This document shows positions 23,239 through 34,745 of a DNA stretch of 61,787 nucleotides, one piece after another. The translations under genes were made by a program, and so were the position numbers. The first letter of the stretch is position 1, and each line of letters opens with the position of its first letter. The stretch covers positions 1-61,787 of the forward strand of contig JABCPU010000392.1 in the NCBI GenBank assembly GCA_016800925.1, written 5' to 3'. The stretch comes from Suillus spraguei. Lineage: Eukaryota > Basidiomycota > Agaricomycetes > Boletales > Suillaceae. The notes under the pieces were generated by a model, which did no database searches, was not told the origin of the DNA, and worked only from the letters and a program-made list of their open reading frames with translations.

Positions 23239-26200
23239 ATGAACAGGACAACAGAGTTGAAGAATGGCGAACAAAAGGAAAGGAAGAAACCTGGAAGAGT
23301 ACCCACGTCTTGTGCAGAGTGCAGAAGGTGAGTTTTAAACGATTTCGTTCAATTCAAACGACATGTTTGACGAACTCGCTTGTGATCCGCCACTCGGCTC
23401 ATTTGTTGGATCAGACTCAAACTTCGCTGTGACCGCAAGGTTTGTGATCATATTCTTCACCATCCACTAGAGCCTTTCTGAATTACTTGCTGCGCAGGTT
23501 CCATGCGAGACCTGCATTAAACGTGGCTGTGCCGCAATATGTCCTAGTGGTTTGCTCTCTCTGTGATTTATAAGATCTTGTAAGCCTCAAACATATTCAG
23601 GGTCATTGTCAGCAGGAAAGGGCAATCGGTACGCGGTTCTTCTGCTCCCCCCTCACCGTTCTGAGACATGCACAGCCTTGTTCTTGCAAATACAGAGGAG
23701 TTGCACGGCAAGATTGAAGCCATGTCAGCGCGGATACGTGAACTTGAGGAGACGCTTCGCCAAATACACTCTGAAACGTCTGATGCACCGCACCGGCTGC
23801 TGTCAGACACCGCTACAGTCATGTCAAATGATAGTCCAGAATCCAGCTCAAGCAGCAACTATCCAGAACAACAGTCCCAACCTTCGAATAACGCTGATTC
23901 TGATTCTGTCATAGATGCGTTTGGTAACACTCATTGAATGCTGTTTCTAGTGGACGTAGCTAAGTTTGGTCATAGGTACGCTCACCATTGGCAGTCGTGG
24001 AGAGACCATTTTTATGGGCGGCACTGCCCGTTCAGAAGTGAGCACTATATTCGAAAGTAATGAATGCTCGCTGACCATTCTGGTAGTATCTCATTCAGGT
24101 GTCGTTATTCGTGACCGCTGTGCGACATTCATGTGACGGTTTCCTTTAGCCACCTCTGAAACAACAACCGAAGCCTCCTTTTTCTGAAACCTTTCCCCGA
24201 CTTTCGCGACAGATCCTCGATGCTTGGTTGCCTGGTTCTGGTAGTGCCCAAGTAGATAACGGTCTCTGGAAACCTGTTTATTCATATCTGCCTCCATTAT
24301 CAGAGGCAATCCGCCTTAGTGAGATTTACCTTGAATGGGGCCAAGTCTTGTACGTTCATGTGCCCGTGAAAAAATGATGTCTAACAACTTCTAGGTGGAC
24401 TCCCCTGACACGATCGGAGCTTTTCGATAATATCCTCGGAAGTGTTTATCGTGCGAAGTGTGTTCTTTCTGCCTTTTTCTTGTCGTGCTGCTGAGCAGGT
24501 TCCCCAAACAGTTGTTACGAGGGAATACCTGGTCCTCATGATCTTTCGCTGCTGTTCAGTATATTCGCTCTTGCCACCCTCTTTGATTTTGAGAAGCCAG
24601 CTTATGCTGTGGAGGCACAGGAGTACCATATTCTATCTCACGTGGCAATGCACTTTACTTCCCCTTGCACGGAAACGAGTGTCCATACTCTCATTGCACT
24701 GGTCTGTTTCTTGTCTATATGATAAATTGATGTAGATGCTAACATTCGCATCAGCTGCATATTGTGCAGTACTTGGAACTGAGTGACCTAGAGATGGATT
24801 CAAGCAGGTCATACATATTCATCGGGTTAGCTGTAAAGCTTGGATATAGGGTTCGTTTATTCACCTCACGTATTACCAGTTTCTTATCCATTTTCCTAGA
24901 TCGGTGTTCGTGCGTCTTCCATGCTACCTCTTCGGTTTATCTGGCACTGATGACCACCTCAAGATCTTTCTAGTGCTAGGTGGAAGCTCAGTGACGTTGT
25001 TGCTCAGAAACGCAGTTCCGTCTTTTGGCAGATGTTTATGTTGGACACTTGGATTGTGCGCCATCCGAACTGGGACTTGGACTTCTCACTCATGTTGTGT
25101 ATTTCAGAGCTTCTACGCCGGTCGGCCACCAAATGTTTCTCCCGATTGGATTGACACTCCGTACCCAAATGACGATTTCGCGGTAATTAACGATAAAGGG
25201 GAAAAGGAAATGAGTGGTGTGTATTCCTTGTTACTGTATTTCACTATCCTCACATATCCATATCTCCTCAGGGCACATGTGGTCGTGGCAATTTTCGCGG
25301 CTCCTGCACCACGTTATGGTCAACGCATTTGGAGCCAAAACACCTACCTACAGCACCATCCTTGAACTCGACCGGAAGATTCGGGATTTCCCTGTCCCAC
25401 CTCTTCTCCAGCCCCGCTGTAATGCAAATGAAACACTCACAAAAGCCGCTATCCTTGTACAAGTCCAGACGTCTCTTGTTCTCACAAATAAGGAAACCAG
25501 TGGGCATACATTACATATATTCTGATCAGTTCATGAAACTTATTTGCGGCGTGTTTAGCATTGTTAAATATCCATCGACGATACTTCACACAAGCTTTGG
25601 AGGACCAGCCCAATGACCTCTTGAAGCATAAGTACGGCCCCTCAGTCATGGCGATGTATCGCTCTGCATGGCGAGTGATAGAAAGTCACTCGCATGCAGC
25701 TAGGAAGATTCCGCAAGCGATTGAGCGATTGAGCCTTTTCTGGTCACATGCTTTATCCGCCGCTGTAAGTAGCCTTGATCACCTCAATACTTGAAGTGTG
25801 TGACGATTATATCATAGATCGTCATGTGCATGATTGTCAACCGTGCTCCTCAATCAAACATAGCATCTTCTTCATTGCGCGAGCTGGATGTCGTCTACGA
25901 AGTGTTTCAAAAGTCAGCGCCAACCTCAAAACCTGCCGCTGTGCTCCTCGTAAGCATCTTCTCCATGCATTCTGTGCCGAGCCCTCATCATGTATCCAGG
26001 AATCAATAACAAAAGTCTGGAAAAAAGGACACGATGCTGTTGATCGCCCTCTTTATGATGATCAGTCCAGCTTATCCCGCGCCGAGCTTAATCGCCTCGG
26101 CGGCGGAAAAACTCATCTCATATCCAAAACGAGCCCTCGATCCACCGCATCGCCACCGTCTGCTCATTCCTCACCATCAGAAGCCGATTCAAGCAGCTCG

Positions 26201-26533
26201 TCCCAACTGAGCAGACAATTCACATGGGACGGACAGGGCATCGGGTTTGACATACACCCACGCATCATGCAGGACATGCGCGTCTTTGACAAGTTCGAGC
26301 AATCACCGTTCCCTGTGGGCGGCTCTTTCGACTCGCCTGAGTCATTCTTCCATGCGATGAGTGACGTGCAGTTTAGCGGGTCGAGTGTGTTTGGGGCGGA
26401 GATTTATAGTGGACAGCCGCAGGTGTTGAATACGTTTCATCCGGCACACCCATATGGCATGCAGAATGGGATACAGGAGGCGCCAGTGCTGGATGCGGCG
26501 TGGCAGAACTTTGTAGAGCAGTTGGGTTTTTGA
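23239..26533 (+). CDS. Zn2Cys6 fungal transcription factor
   Basis: A nuclear DNA-binding regulator with at least eight exons. The ATG at 23239 opens MNRTTELKNG. Three exons joined by short introns give the binuclear cluster: CAECRR, LKLRCDRK, then VPCETCIKRGCAAICPSG (C-x2-C-x6-C-x5-C-x2-C-x8-C). A coiled-coil exon follows (23690-23780, EELHGKIEAMSARIRELEET), then a Ser/Asn-rich linker. The LTIGSRGETIFMGGTARSE block near 23970-24040 leads into a helical fungal-TF middle region (EAIRLSEIYLEWG; SSRSYIFIGLAVKLGY). The last exon ends QNFVEQLGF at 26533. No lesion was seen. It lies next to two FAD monooxygenases and may regulate them, which is inference from position only. Confidence 0.85.
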
Positions 26534-27444
26534 CGGGGTTTGTTATGCTTTGCTACACGGTAATTTATGACAACTTCTACTCTGTCTGTTTACTGACTTC
26601 GATCCTCTCCCCAGTACATGTCCATATTAATGTAGTGTTAATATTCCTGTTATTTTCGGGTATTGCTTCGTGGGGTTATATCTATCATATTCCAGATTCA
26701 TTAACGATTCTGCAAGTTGAAACAAGCTGTGACCTTGTATGGATTGGGAAATGCTGAGACCAGCGAGGCGGAGTACGTACTCGTGCTGCAGCAACTCTGT
26801 CAAGAAGTGTCCGAGCTGAAAAAAGTTACAAGCCTTTGCCTTTGCAAAGTATGGAATTTTGCTGATTTCTCTCGTTTCCGCTGAACGCTCCGCGCTTGCC
26901 TCTTGTACTGCAGTGAAAATGAGTAATTTACTTCGCATCCACAATTCAATCCTGTTCACCCAGGTGCTGATACAGCTAACACCGGCCATACTCCTGCTGT
27001 ATCAACTCGTATTCTCACATAACCTATACATTTCCCTGAAGATAATGACCTCCTCCCTCCTTCCACCTTACCGACTTCAGGAGGGACTTTATATTTGAAA
27101 GCTCGTGCACATATTATTCCCTATCCTGGCTCGTGCAGAGCTACGGTCCATCCTTTGTGTGCATAGAAACCCTCATCTGACCTGTCTGAGTCTGCACTGA
27201 CCCATTCGCCTGCTCGTGGATACATTCAATTAGTAACCTTATGAGGATCATTCTAGTATCAAGGAAGTGCCTGTGTTCATTCATGTTGGCGCGTAATCTT
27301 ATCTCGCATTGCTTTCTTGTAATCTTGCGTGCCACCATGCTCTTGTGCTCCAATGATATATAACTAATCAACTTACATTCTCAGTTTGCGACATGGGGCT
27401 GCAGCGGTAAAGTTACGTGCATCTGCTAGTGTATATTCAACCTC
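26534..27444. other. Intergenic spacer between converging genes
   Basis: The 3' ends of the transcription factor (+) and monooxygenase A (-) converge here. No gene or RNA is recognised. Confidence 0.4.
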
Positions 27445-29266
27445 TCAGCTGATATCAATCGAGCTGTCTTCCACAAGCCTGACAGCTTCTTTCACAGCAT
27501 CATCTAGCTCGGTCAGCCACGCCCACTCCCAATTTTTGGTGACCGCATCACCAAGCTCATGCAAAGGAACCTCCTCTTGAAACGCACATAGTTGTCCACC
27601 GCGCATTGAGCGTCGAGCTACTTCCGATGAGAATGGCCTTCCCAACTTGTCGTAGATGGCGAGGGCCCTAGGGACCGTTTCCAGGGTCGTAGATTTGTGA
27701 CCAAGAACGGTCATGAGCAAGTAAGCATCCTATCAAATCAAATCAGTACGGTGTAAACTTCTTGCAGTGCAGTCGTGCACAACCGACCTCGATACCCTGC
27801 CCGGCACCGGAGCCATGGAATGGCGTCATTCCATGTGCAGCATCTCCCATGATCGCGACTCTCCTGAAATTAGTGGATGGTAAATTTTTCACATTGTGCA
27901 CAGCTCAAAGCGTGTCCTTTTCTATACACTGTGAAAACCATCAGCGATGAACAGTAACTGGGACACGAATGAAAAACCTTGAGAAGGTGCTGTGCATCCT
28001 CTTCCAAGTCTTTGAAAGGCTCAACGAACTCCTGTGCAGTGAGTTCGCTAACCCACTCGTCATTTGTCTTTCCTTTGAAAGACGGACGAGGGATTTCTGT
28101 ATCGGGTTTATACGCTGAGTCGACGAGATCGCGTTTAAGCGTGAAACCCAGAAAGTTGACGTATTGCCCAAGAGAAATTGGGTATGCAAGGAAGTACTAC
28201 AATGCGTCAGTCTCGGCAGTGTACACCGTCGATTAAAGACTCTCACAGCATCTTTTCCCATGTACTGGGAACGAGAACGCCCAACCAAATTAATGATATG
28301 AAGTGAAATGCAACTGGAATTGGGCTTACCTGGGTAAAATCCCTTAAGGTACGGTGATCAGGGCAACGTTCACGCAGCTTCTGTGCGGAAATTAGTGTTC
28401 TGTATGCAGCGACACCGCTCCAGATTGGGTCCATGCATGATAGCACAGACTTCTTTTCCTCGGGATCCATGTTCTCAGCCAGTTCACGTAACATGCATGG
28501 CCTGACTATGGATTTGATTCCGTCAGCACCGATTAAAACATCGCATATTGCAGTCGATCCATCCTTAAATGTTAACGTGATTGATGAATTTCCAGAACAA
28601 TCCTCCAAGGGATGAGCATATGATATTAGTCGCTTGCCGTTGTGCATTGTACAGGACGGTAAAAGAAATGAGAGTAGCACGCTGTGGAAGTCGGCTCGAT
28701 GGAAACGCATAGGTCTGCCTATTATACCAGCAATGTTCAGGATGGGGAGCATTTAGTGCAGAGGAAAGTCGACCTTTCGTCATCACGTCAGACAATTCAA
28801 TGCCAACGGGTTGATTGCTTTTACGGTTCCTAGCAGCTAGGACTAAATGTCTCTCAGTGGATTTGAACATGACATATATCATAATATGATTTCTACTGAC
28901 CATATTCATCTGTATATTCGTAACCGCAGCGTTGAAACAGTTGCTGTTCGAAGTCAGGCCCGAATTTTCGCAAGACCTGGGTAATTGTGAGTGCAACATC
29001 TTTAAGTTGGGCTCGTATGTTTTTTATTTTCCGAAATCCGTACCCTGAATGCCCTGGGCCAGACACCAATACCAGCCCCGATTTCACGATAGCTCTGCGT
29101 GGCCTCATACACGTCGACGGCAATATCCTGGTATCGGGACAAAGCAACAGCCAACGTCAAACCGCTTACCCCTCCACCGCTAGGGCGGTTATTGTAATGA
29201 GCTTGGCTGCAATAACAAGCTGGAGACGGCTTACCAAATAGCAATCCTGAATTTTGGGTTAGACAT
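27445..29266 (-). CDS. FAD-dependent monooxygenase A (salicylate-hydroxylase type)
   Basis: A flavoprotein of about 450 residues that would hydroxylate an aromatic or related substrate using NAD(P)H and O2; the substrate is unknown. The ATG at 29266 gives MSNPKFRIAIC, spliced to GGGVSGLTLAVALS, the Rossmann dinucleotide site. After EIGAGIGVWPRAFR a 67-base intron joins VLRKFGPD. Then come HRADFH (near 28700), GADGIKS (near 28530), GDAAHGMTP and the FAD-binding GSGAGQGIEDAYLL (27730-27850). The C-terminus ends at 27445. This is the PF01494 family, split into at least seven exons. There is no signal peptide. It is the partner of copy B, 1.8 kb upstream on the same strand. Confidence 0.85.
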
Positions 29267-31023
29267 TGTATCTGAAGAACTACTAGTGGTTCGATAGTTA
29301 ATTATATATATCATCGTTTCCTCGGGCACCCGCTGGGCGAACCCAATTGTAGTGTCGGTATTCCGCCAGTAAGGCCTAGGCCTGAAGCTTCGAAGGCGAG
29401 TGATGTGTGACCTGTTACCATTCCGAAATAGTAGATCAGCTCCCAATGTCTCGAAAGACCATGTTACCATTCGACTGACGTTATTATTTAGCAAAGGTTA
29501 GACCCCACAAACTGTGCCAGAAAGTACGAAGCTTTTCTATGTGTTTTTTCATCTTCATTGTCCTACTTACATGTCTTCGTTGTCTTGTTGGAAATCACAT
29601 GCGCGTTAAGAATAACGTTCACATGAGAAGGAAGTTGACTTTGGTAAACTTATGTAAAGCGTCAACCTGACCAAGCTAAGCGTTTTTTTTGGGGGTAAAG
29701 GATCAGCTACCTACCCTAACAGTAGATATACATAGGTTTATATATTGTAGGGAATAGAATATATAATGGAATGATAGAGAAGGAAAATATGACCGAGTAA
29801 GAAATAAACATAACATAGCTTGCCATCAATGCGATGATAGCTTTTTCGACGTCACAGTTTCCGCTCGAGCGTAATCAGTAGAATACCTCTCTGTCTCCGC
29901 ATGTATCTCTCCTCCTTACAGAGCTCAGACACACAAGATTCTTCAGTTATTATTCTCATTGCGTGGCCCTACACCCCGAATTCTAACATGTCTCACTCGT
30001 CGAGCTCACGGTCTTTGCGCACAGCATCCTTGGCCATTTTCTAATCCTAGTACTCGTGAATGTCGTTCGATTTCTTTTGTGGAAGCCAAAATTGGGCGGC
30101 CGCACATCCACACCAAGATTTGGCGCCACTGCGCTAGATCCCATCTCACCCAGACGCGAGAATTTAAGTTGGTTCGTGATTCAAATTTCATCATATGTAA
30201 AGTACAAAATATTGTCAAGGATTGGTATGCTATACTACATGGGAGAGGGTCGTAGACATGAGGGCGACAGACACAAGGATAAAGAATGATGTATGGTGCT
30301 GTCCAAGGAATGCGCTCGACCATAAGCCTCATCGTGGCAGTGACTCCGCAGTGCTGATATCTGTCACAAGACTGTAGGAAGCGAAAGCACGCAGAGCGGG
30401 ACATTCACGGGCATATAGATTGAAAAAATTGGCTGAGGGTCTGTGTGTAAAGACCGTGAGCTCAACGAGTGGGACGACGAAGACATGTAAGTAGGACCAT
30501 GAAGCCGATAATGCACAGAAAAAGTTTCGTACCTTTCTCCGACACGGCGGGTCCAGCAAGGGTTTACTAAATAACGTCAGTCAAATGGTAACATACTACA
30601 TAGTTTTCGGAACATTGTGAGCCGATCTATTTTGGAATGGCAACAGGTACTCTTTGAAGGCTGTTATGAGCATCACGCTGAGATAATTGAACACGGTAGA
30701 TTTAAAATGATCCATGTAGAAACTCACAATTGTACCAATATCCAAAGCATAAGTCAATTGCCTGCATATCGCCCTCCAGAGCAAAGCTAGCACTAGTTTA
30801 AATAAATGTAATAATTTCGAGCTTCGAGCTTATAGAGTTCAAATCTTTATCCTCTCCGAAGCACATCATGTACGTTTCATCAATAGACCTAGAGGAAACA
30901 GTCGAGTAGTCATAACTCCGAGTCAGAATAAACGACATATACAAAATCATCTTACATCCTCAGCTCGCGACACGAAGCTGCGGTGACAAAGCTACGGGTA
31001 TCCGCCGGTGTACATTAAACCTC
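29267..31023. other. Spacer between the two monooxygenases
   Basis: Mostly unassigned. The last 100 bases or so (30930-31023) are homologous to the stretch downstream of copy A (about 27345-27444), so the tandem duplication includes 3' flank. No gene is recognised between 29500 and 30900. Confidence 0.4.
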
Positions 31024-32810
31024 TCAGTTGATATCGATCGAGCTGTCTTCCACAAGCCTGACAGCTTCTTCCACAGCATCATCTAGCTCGGTCAGCCACG
31101 CCCACTCCCAATTTTTGGTGACCGTGTCACCAAGCTCGTGCAAAGGAACCTCCTCTTGAAACGCACATAGTTGTCCACCGCGCATTGAGCGTCGAGCTAC
31201 TTCCGATGAGAATGGCCTTCTCAACTTGTCGTAGATGGCGAGGGCCCTAGGGACCGTTTCCAGGGTCGTAGATTTGTGACCAAGAACGGTCATGAGCAAG
31301 TAAGCATCCTATCAAATCAAATCAGTACGGTGTAAACTTCTTGCAGTGCAGTCGTGCACAACCGACCTCGATACCCTGCCCGGCACCGGAGCCTTGGAAT
31401 GGCGTCATTGCATGTGCAGCATCTCCCATGATTGCAACTCGCCCGAAATTAGTGGACGGTAAATTTTTCGTAGTGTGCACAGCCCAAAGCGTGCCCTTTT
31501 CTATACACTGTGAAAACCATCAGCGATGAACAGTAACTCGGATACGAATCAAAAACCTCGAGAAGGTGCTGTGCATCCTCTTCCAAATCTTTGAAAGGCT
31601 CAACGAACTTCTGTGCAGTGAGTTCGCTAACCCACTCGTCATTTGTCTTTCCTTTGAAAGACGGACGAGGGATTTCTGTATCGGGTTTATACGCTGAGTC
31701 AACGAGATCACGTTCAAGTGTGAAACCCGCAAAGTTGACGTATTGCCCATGAGAAATTGGGTATGCAAGGAAGTACTACAATGCATCAGCCTGAGCAGTG
31801 TGCACCGTTGATTAGAGCCTCACAGCATCTTTTCCCATGTACTGTGAATGAAAGCGCAGCATCAAATTAATGATATGAAATGCAACCGGAATTAGGCAGG
31901 CTTACCTGAGTAAACTCCCTTAAAGTACTGTGGTCAGGGTAACGCTCACGCAACTTCTGTGCAGAAATTAGTGTTCTATATGCAGCGACACCGCTCCAGA
32001 TTGGGTCCATGCAAGATAGCACAAACTTCTTTTCATCGGGATCCATACCCTCGGCTAGTTCACGCAGCATGTAGGGCCGGACTGTAGATTTTATCCCGTC
32101 AGCACCAATTAAAACATCGCATATTGCAGTCGATCCGTCCTTGAATATCAGCGTAATCGGTGAACAGCTGTCCAGGGGCTGAGTGTATGATAATAGTCGC
32201 TTGGCGTTCTGTGTTGTGCAGGATGGTGGAAGAAATGAGAGTAGTACGTCATGGAAGTCGGCTCGATGGAAACGCATGAGTCTGCCTATTCTACCAGTAG
32301 TGTTCAGGGTAGGATGCATTTGAATGCAAAGAAAAGTTGACCTTTCGTCATCAAGTCAAACAGTTCAAAGCCGACGGCTTGATCGCTTTTACGGGCCTTG
32401 ACAGCTAGGACTAAATTTCTCTCGCTATATTTGAAAATGTATCATATATGATTTCGACTGACCATATTCATCTGTATATTCGTAACCACAGCGTTGAACC
32501 AGTTGCTGTTGGAGGTCGGGCCCGAATTTTCGCAAGACCTGGAGGATTGTGAGTGCGGCATCTTTGGCTTATTTTCTGAGATCCGTACCCTGAATGCTCT
32601 GGGCCAAACACCAACACCAGCCCCGATTTCACGAAAGCTCTGCGCGGCCTCATACACGTCGACGGCAATATCCTGGTGCCGGGACAAAGCAACAGCCAAT
32701 GTCAAACCGCCTACCCCACCCCCGCTAGGGCAGCATTTTAATGAGCTTGACTACGATAACAAACTGAAGACAACTTACCAGATAGCAATTCTGAATTTGG
32801 GGTTAGACAT
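31024..32810 (-). CDS. FAD-dependent monooxygenase B (salicylate-hydroxylase type)
   Basis: Tandem paralogue of copy A, with the same exon boundaries. The ATG at 32810 gives an IAIC join to GGGVGGLTLAVALS, then EIGAGVGVWPRAFR, a shorter 50-base intron, VLRKFGPDLQQQ, HRADFH near 32265, GADGIKS near 32090-32110, and GSGAGQGIEDAYLL near 31310-31390. A GDAAH-type motif reads GDAAHAMTP here, against GDAAHGMTP in A. The 3' third is almost identical to A, while the 5' part is clearly more diverged. All exons appear open. Confidence 0.85.
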
Positions 32811-33433
32811 CGTATCTGAAGAACTAGTGGCTCGATAAGCCTCGATGGTTGATTATATACATCAGTGCTGTCGTTCCGCAGGTACCCGGATCTAAGGGAC
32901 AGGGTGGCGTTGGTATTCAATCAGATATTTCGCACTATGCGGAGAAAGGTCATGTTGGTATCTGGATGGAGAATAGACTAGTTGGCAACAGAGCTGATAT
33001 GGGCATCACGTGATATGAACACACACGGTAGTTTAAATTATTATGTAATGATTTCAAACTCACTTGTTTCTCCGACTCACCGTGGTTTGTTAGTATCAAA
33101 TACTTTTGGGGCGCGTTTCAAGCACGAACTCTTATCCTGTAAGCAACCGTTTCATTGTTTGAGCATATACTATGGTAGTAACACTACTAGTACTATTGTC
33201 CAGTCAAGCCAGTCCGTCCAGACAACTGCCTCAGCTGTTTCACCAACTCCACAATTGATAAGGACTAGCAGAAGCGCCGGATATAAATACTACTCGCTTG
33301 AGATCTGATGGACGCTGATAAGTAGGTCTTCGAGATAATGATCCATCTTTTGCTAGAATATGATATTTCATAGTCTGAACACCGGACTGGTAAATTTTCC
33401 AACCTCCCATACATCACCAGGGTCGTCTTTGCT

Positions 33434-34745
33434 ATGGCTTCTGGAAAAGGCATTGCGCTGGATAGCGCTGCGCTAATGTCAATAGTGTTCGAAAGCATAT
33501 TATACGGTGAGTAATTCAATGAATTCATCTGTCCCACACCCATCAAGATAGCGCTCTTCAGGCTTTTCTATCCTAATGTTTATTGACACTGACCTACAAA
33601 CATCACGTATGGGATATTAATCGTCCAATCGTTGCTGCGGCTGTCCTGCTGTTGGTACTAAGCACTGCGGTTAACTTCTTGCGTATTATATCTGATGCTG
33701 TATGCTGACCTTCTCTAAGCACGTAATCATAGGTATTATTCGGACTGAAGAACTGGCGCACTACCGTGATACGTTCCCAGACGGGTCAGAAGCATTCTTC
33801 ATAAAAGTCTCCCGAAAATCCTTTGTGATTAACAATGCGATATTGGTTTTGCAAACTCTACTCGGTGACGGGGTGGTGGTGGGTTCGATCCTATATTTAC
33901 TATTTTGAAATTGATGTAGAAATGCTCTTTCGATAAAGATTTATCGTTGTTACGTCGTTTGGCAAACTGTCTGGGTCATCATCCTACCCATCATGCTATG
34001 GTTCAGTGTCGCAGGTTAGGTTTCAAATCCACACAGCAAGTCACATGTTCTGATATCATCTCGAAGGGACTGGTGCATATTACATCTACAGCTTTTCGCA
34101 GACAAGTAGCATCTTCGGAGATGTCTTCAGCGAAGCGACTAGCCATTGGATCTCAACATTCTATATCTTGACACTTGCGACTAATCTGTCGAGTTCAGGT
34201 AAGCGTGCTTCTGCCTGTACCGGTGTTATATCCTCATACCAACCTGAATTTGTCCAGGATAACTGGTGTACCGCATCTGGAAAATCGAACGCAATGTCAA
34301 TAACAGTCGCACTGCGAAGATCACCACGACGAGTATACTACGTGTGGTTATCGATGCTGCTCTTTTATACTTCATGACACTCCTCTGCACACTAGTCAAT
34401 CTCGCCTGCTCGAACAATGGGTCGCTTGTCATGACAGACGTGGTGACTCCACTAATAATTTATATCATTGAAAAGAACTGACCTTCGATCAACCAGCTCA
34501 CGCCGATCATTTCGATTACGATTACTTTCTACATGGTAATCATTCGAATCGCAATGGGTAAACAAAATCGCAGTCGTGTTTTGACTACCCATGAAGGGTC
34601 GACCAGTGATACGAACCGAGGGGACTCGGGGTATCATCCTCTGAAACCTTTGCAGGTACATATATCTCGATTTACGCACACCGACAGTGCCTCGGAGCGT
34701 AGAAATAGTAACCTGGATCAACCACCGACAGTCAAGGAGGTGTAG
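33434..34745 (+). CDS. Seven-transmembrane protein, basidiomycete family
   Basis: An integral membrane protein of unknown role. The ATG at 33434 opens MASGKGIALDSAALMS and FESILYG (TM1). Further exons give NRPIVAAAVLLLVLSTA (TM2, near 33610-33660), a loop ending AILVLQTLLGDGVV (TM3), IYRCYVVWQTVWVIILPIM (TM4, near 33930-33995), SHWISTFYILTLATNL (TM5), then YRIWKIERN, SILRVVIDAALLYFMTL (TM6) and a last segment with IIRIAMGKQN. A hydrophilic tail ends at 34745. The DGxxxYRCYVVW and YRIWKIE words are typical of a large unnamed mushroom membrane-protein family. Short introns are needed between exons. A receptor-like or transporter role cannot be decided. Confidence 0.7.

Noticed and set aside
24091..25507. 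Minus-strand open frames within the transcription factor gene
   Set aside because: No motif or splice continuation. The plus strand reads a coherent Zn2Cys6 protein through the same DNA.
28960..29080. Frameshift in FAD monooxygenase A (and B) between AFR and the DVAL/DAAL words
   Set aside because: An intron from GTACGG to the CAG before GTCTTGCG (67 bases in A, 50 in B) joins AFR to VLRKFGPD in frame, so the apparent shift is intronic.
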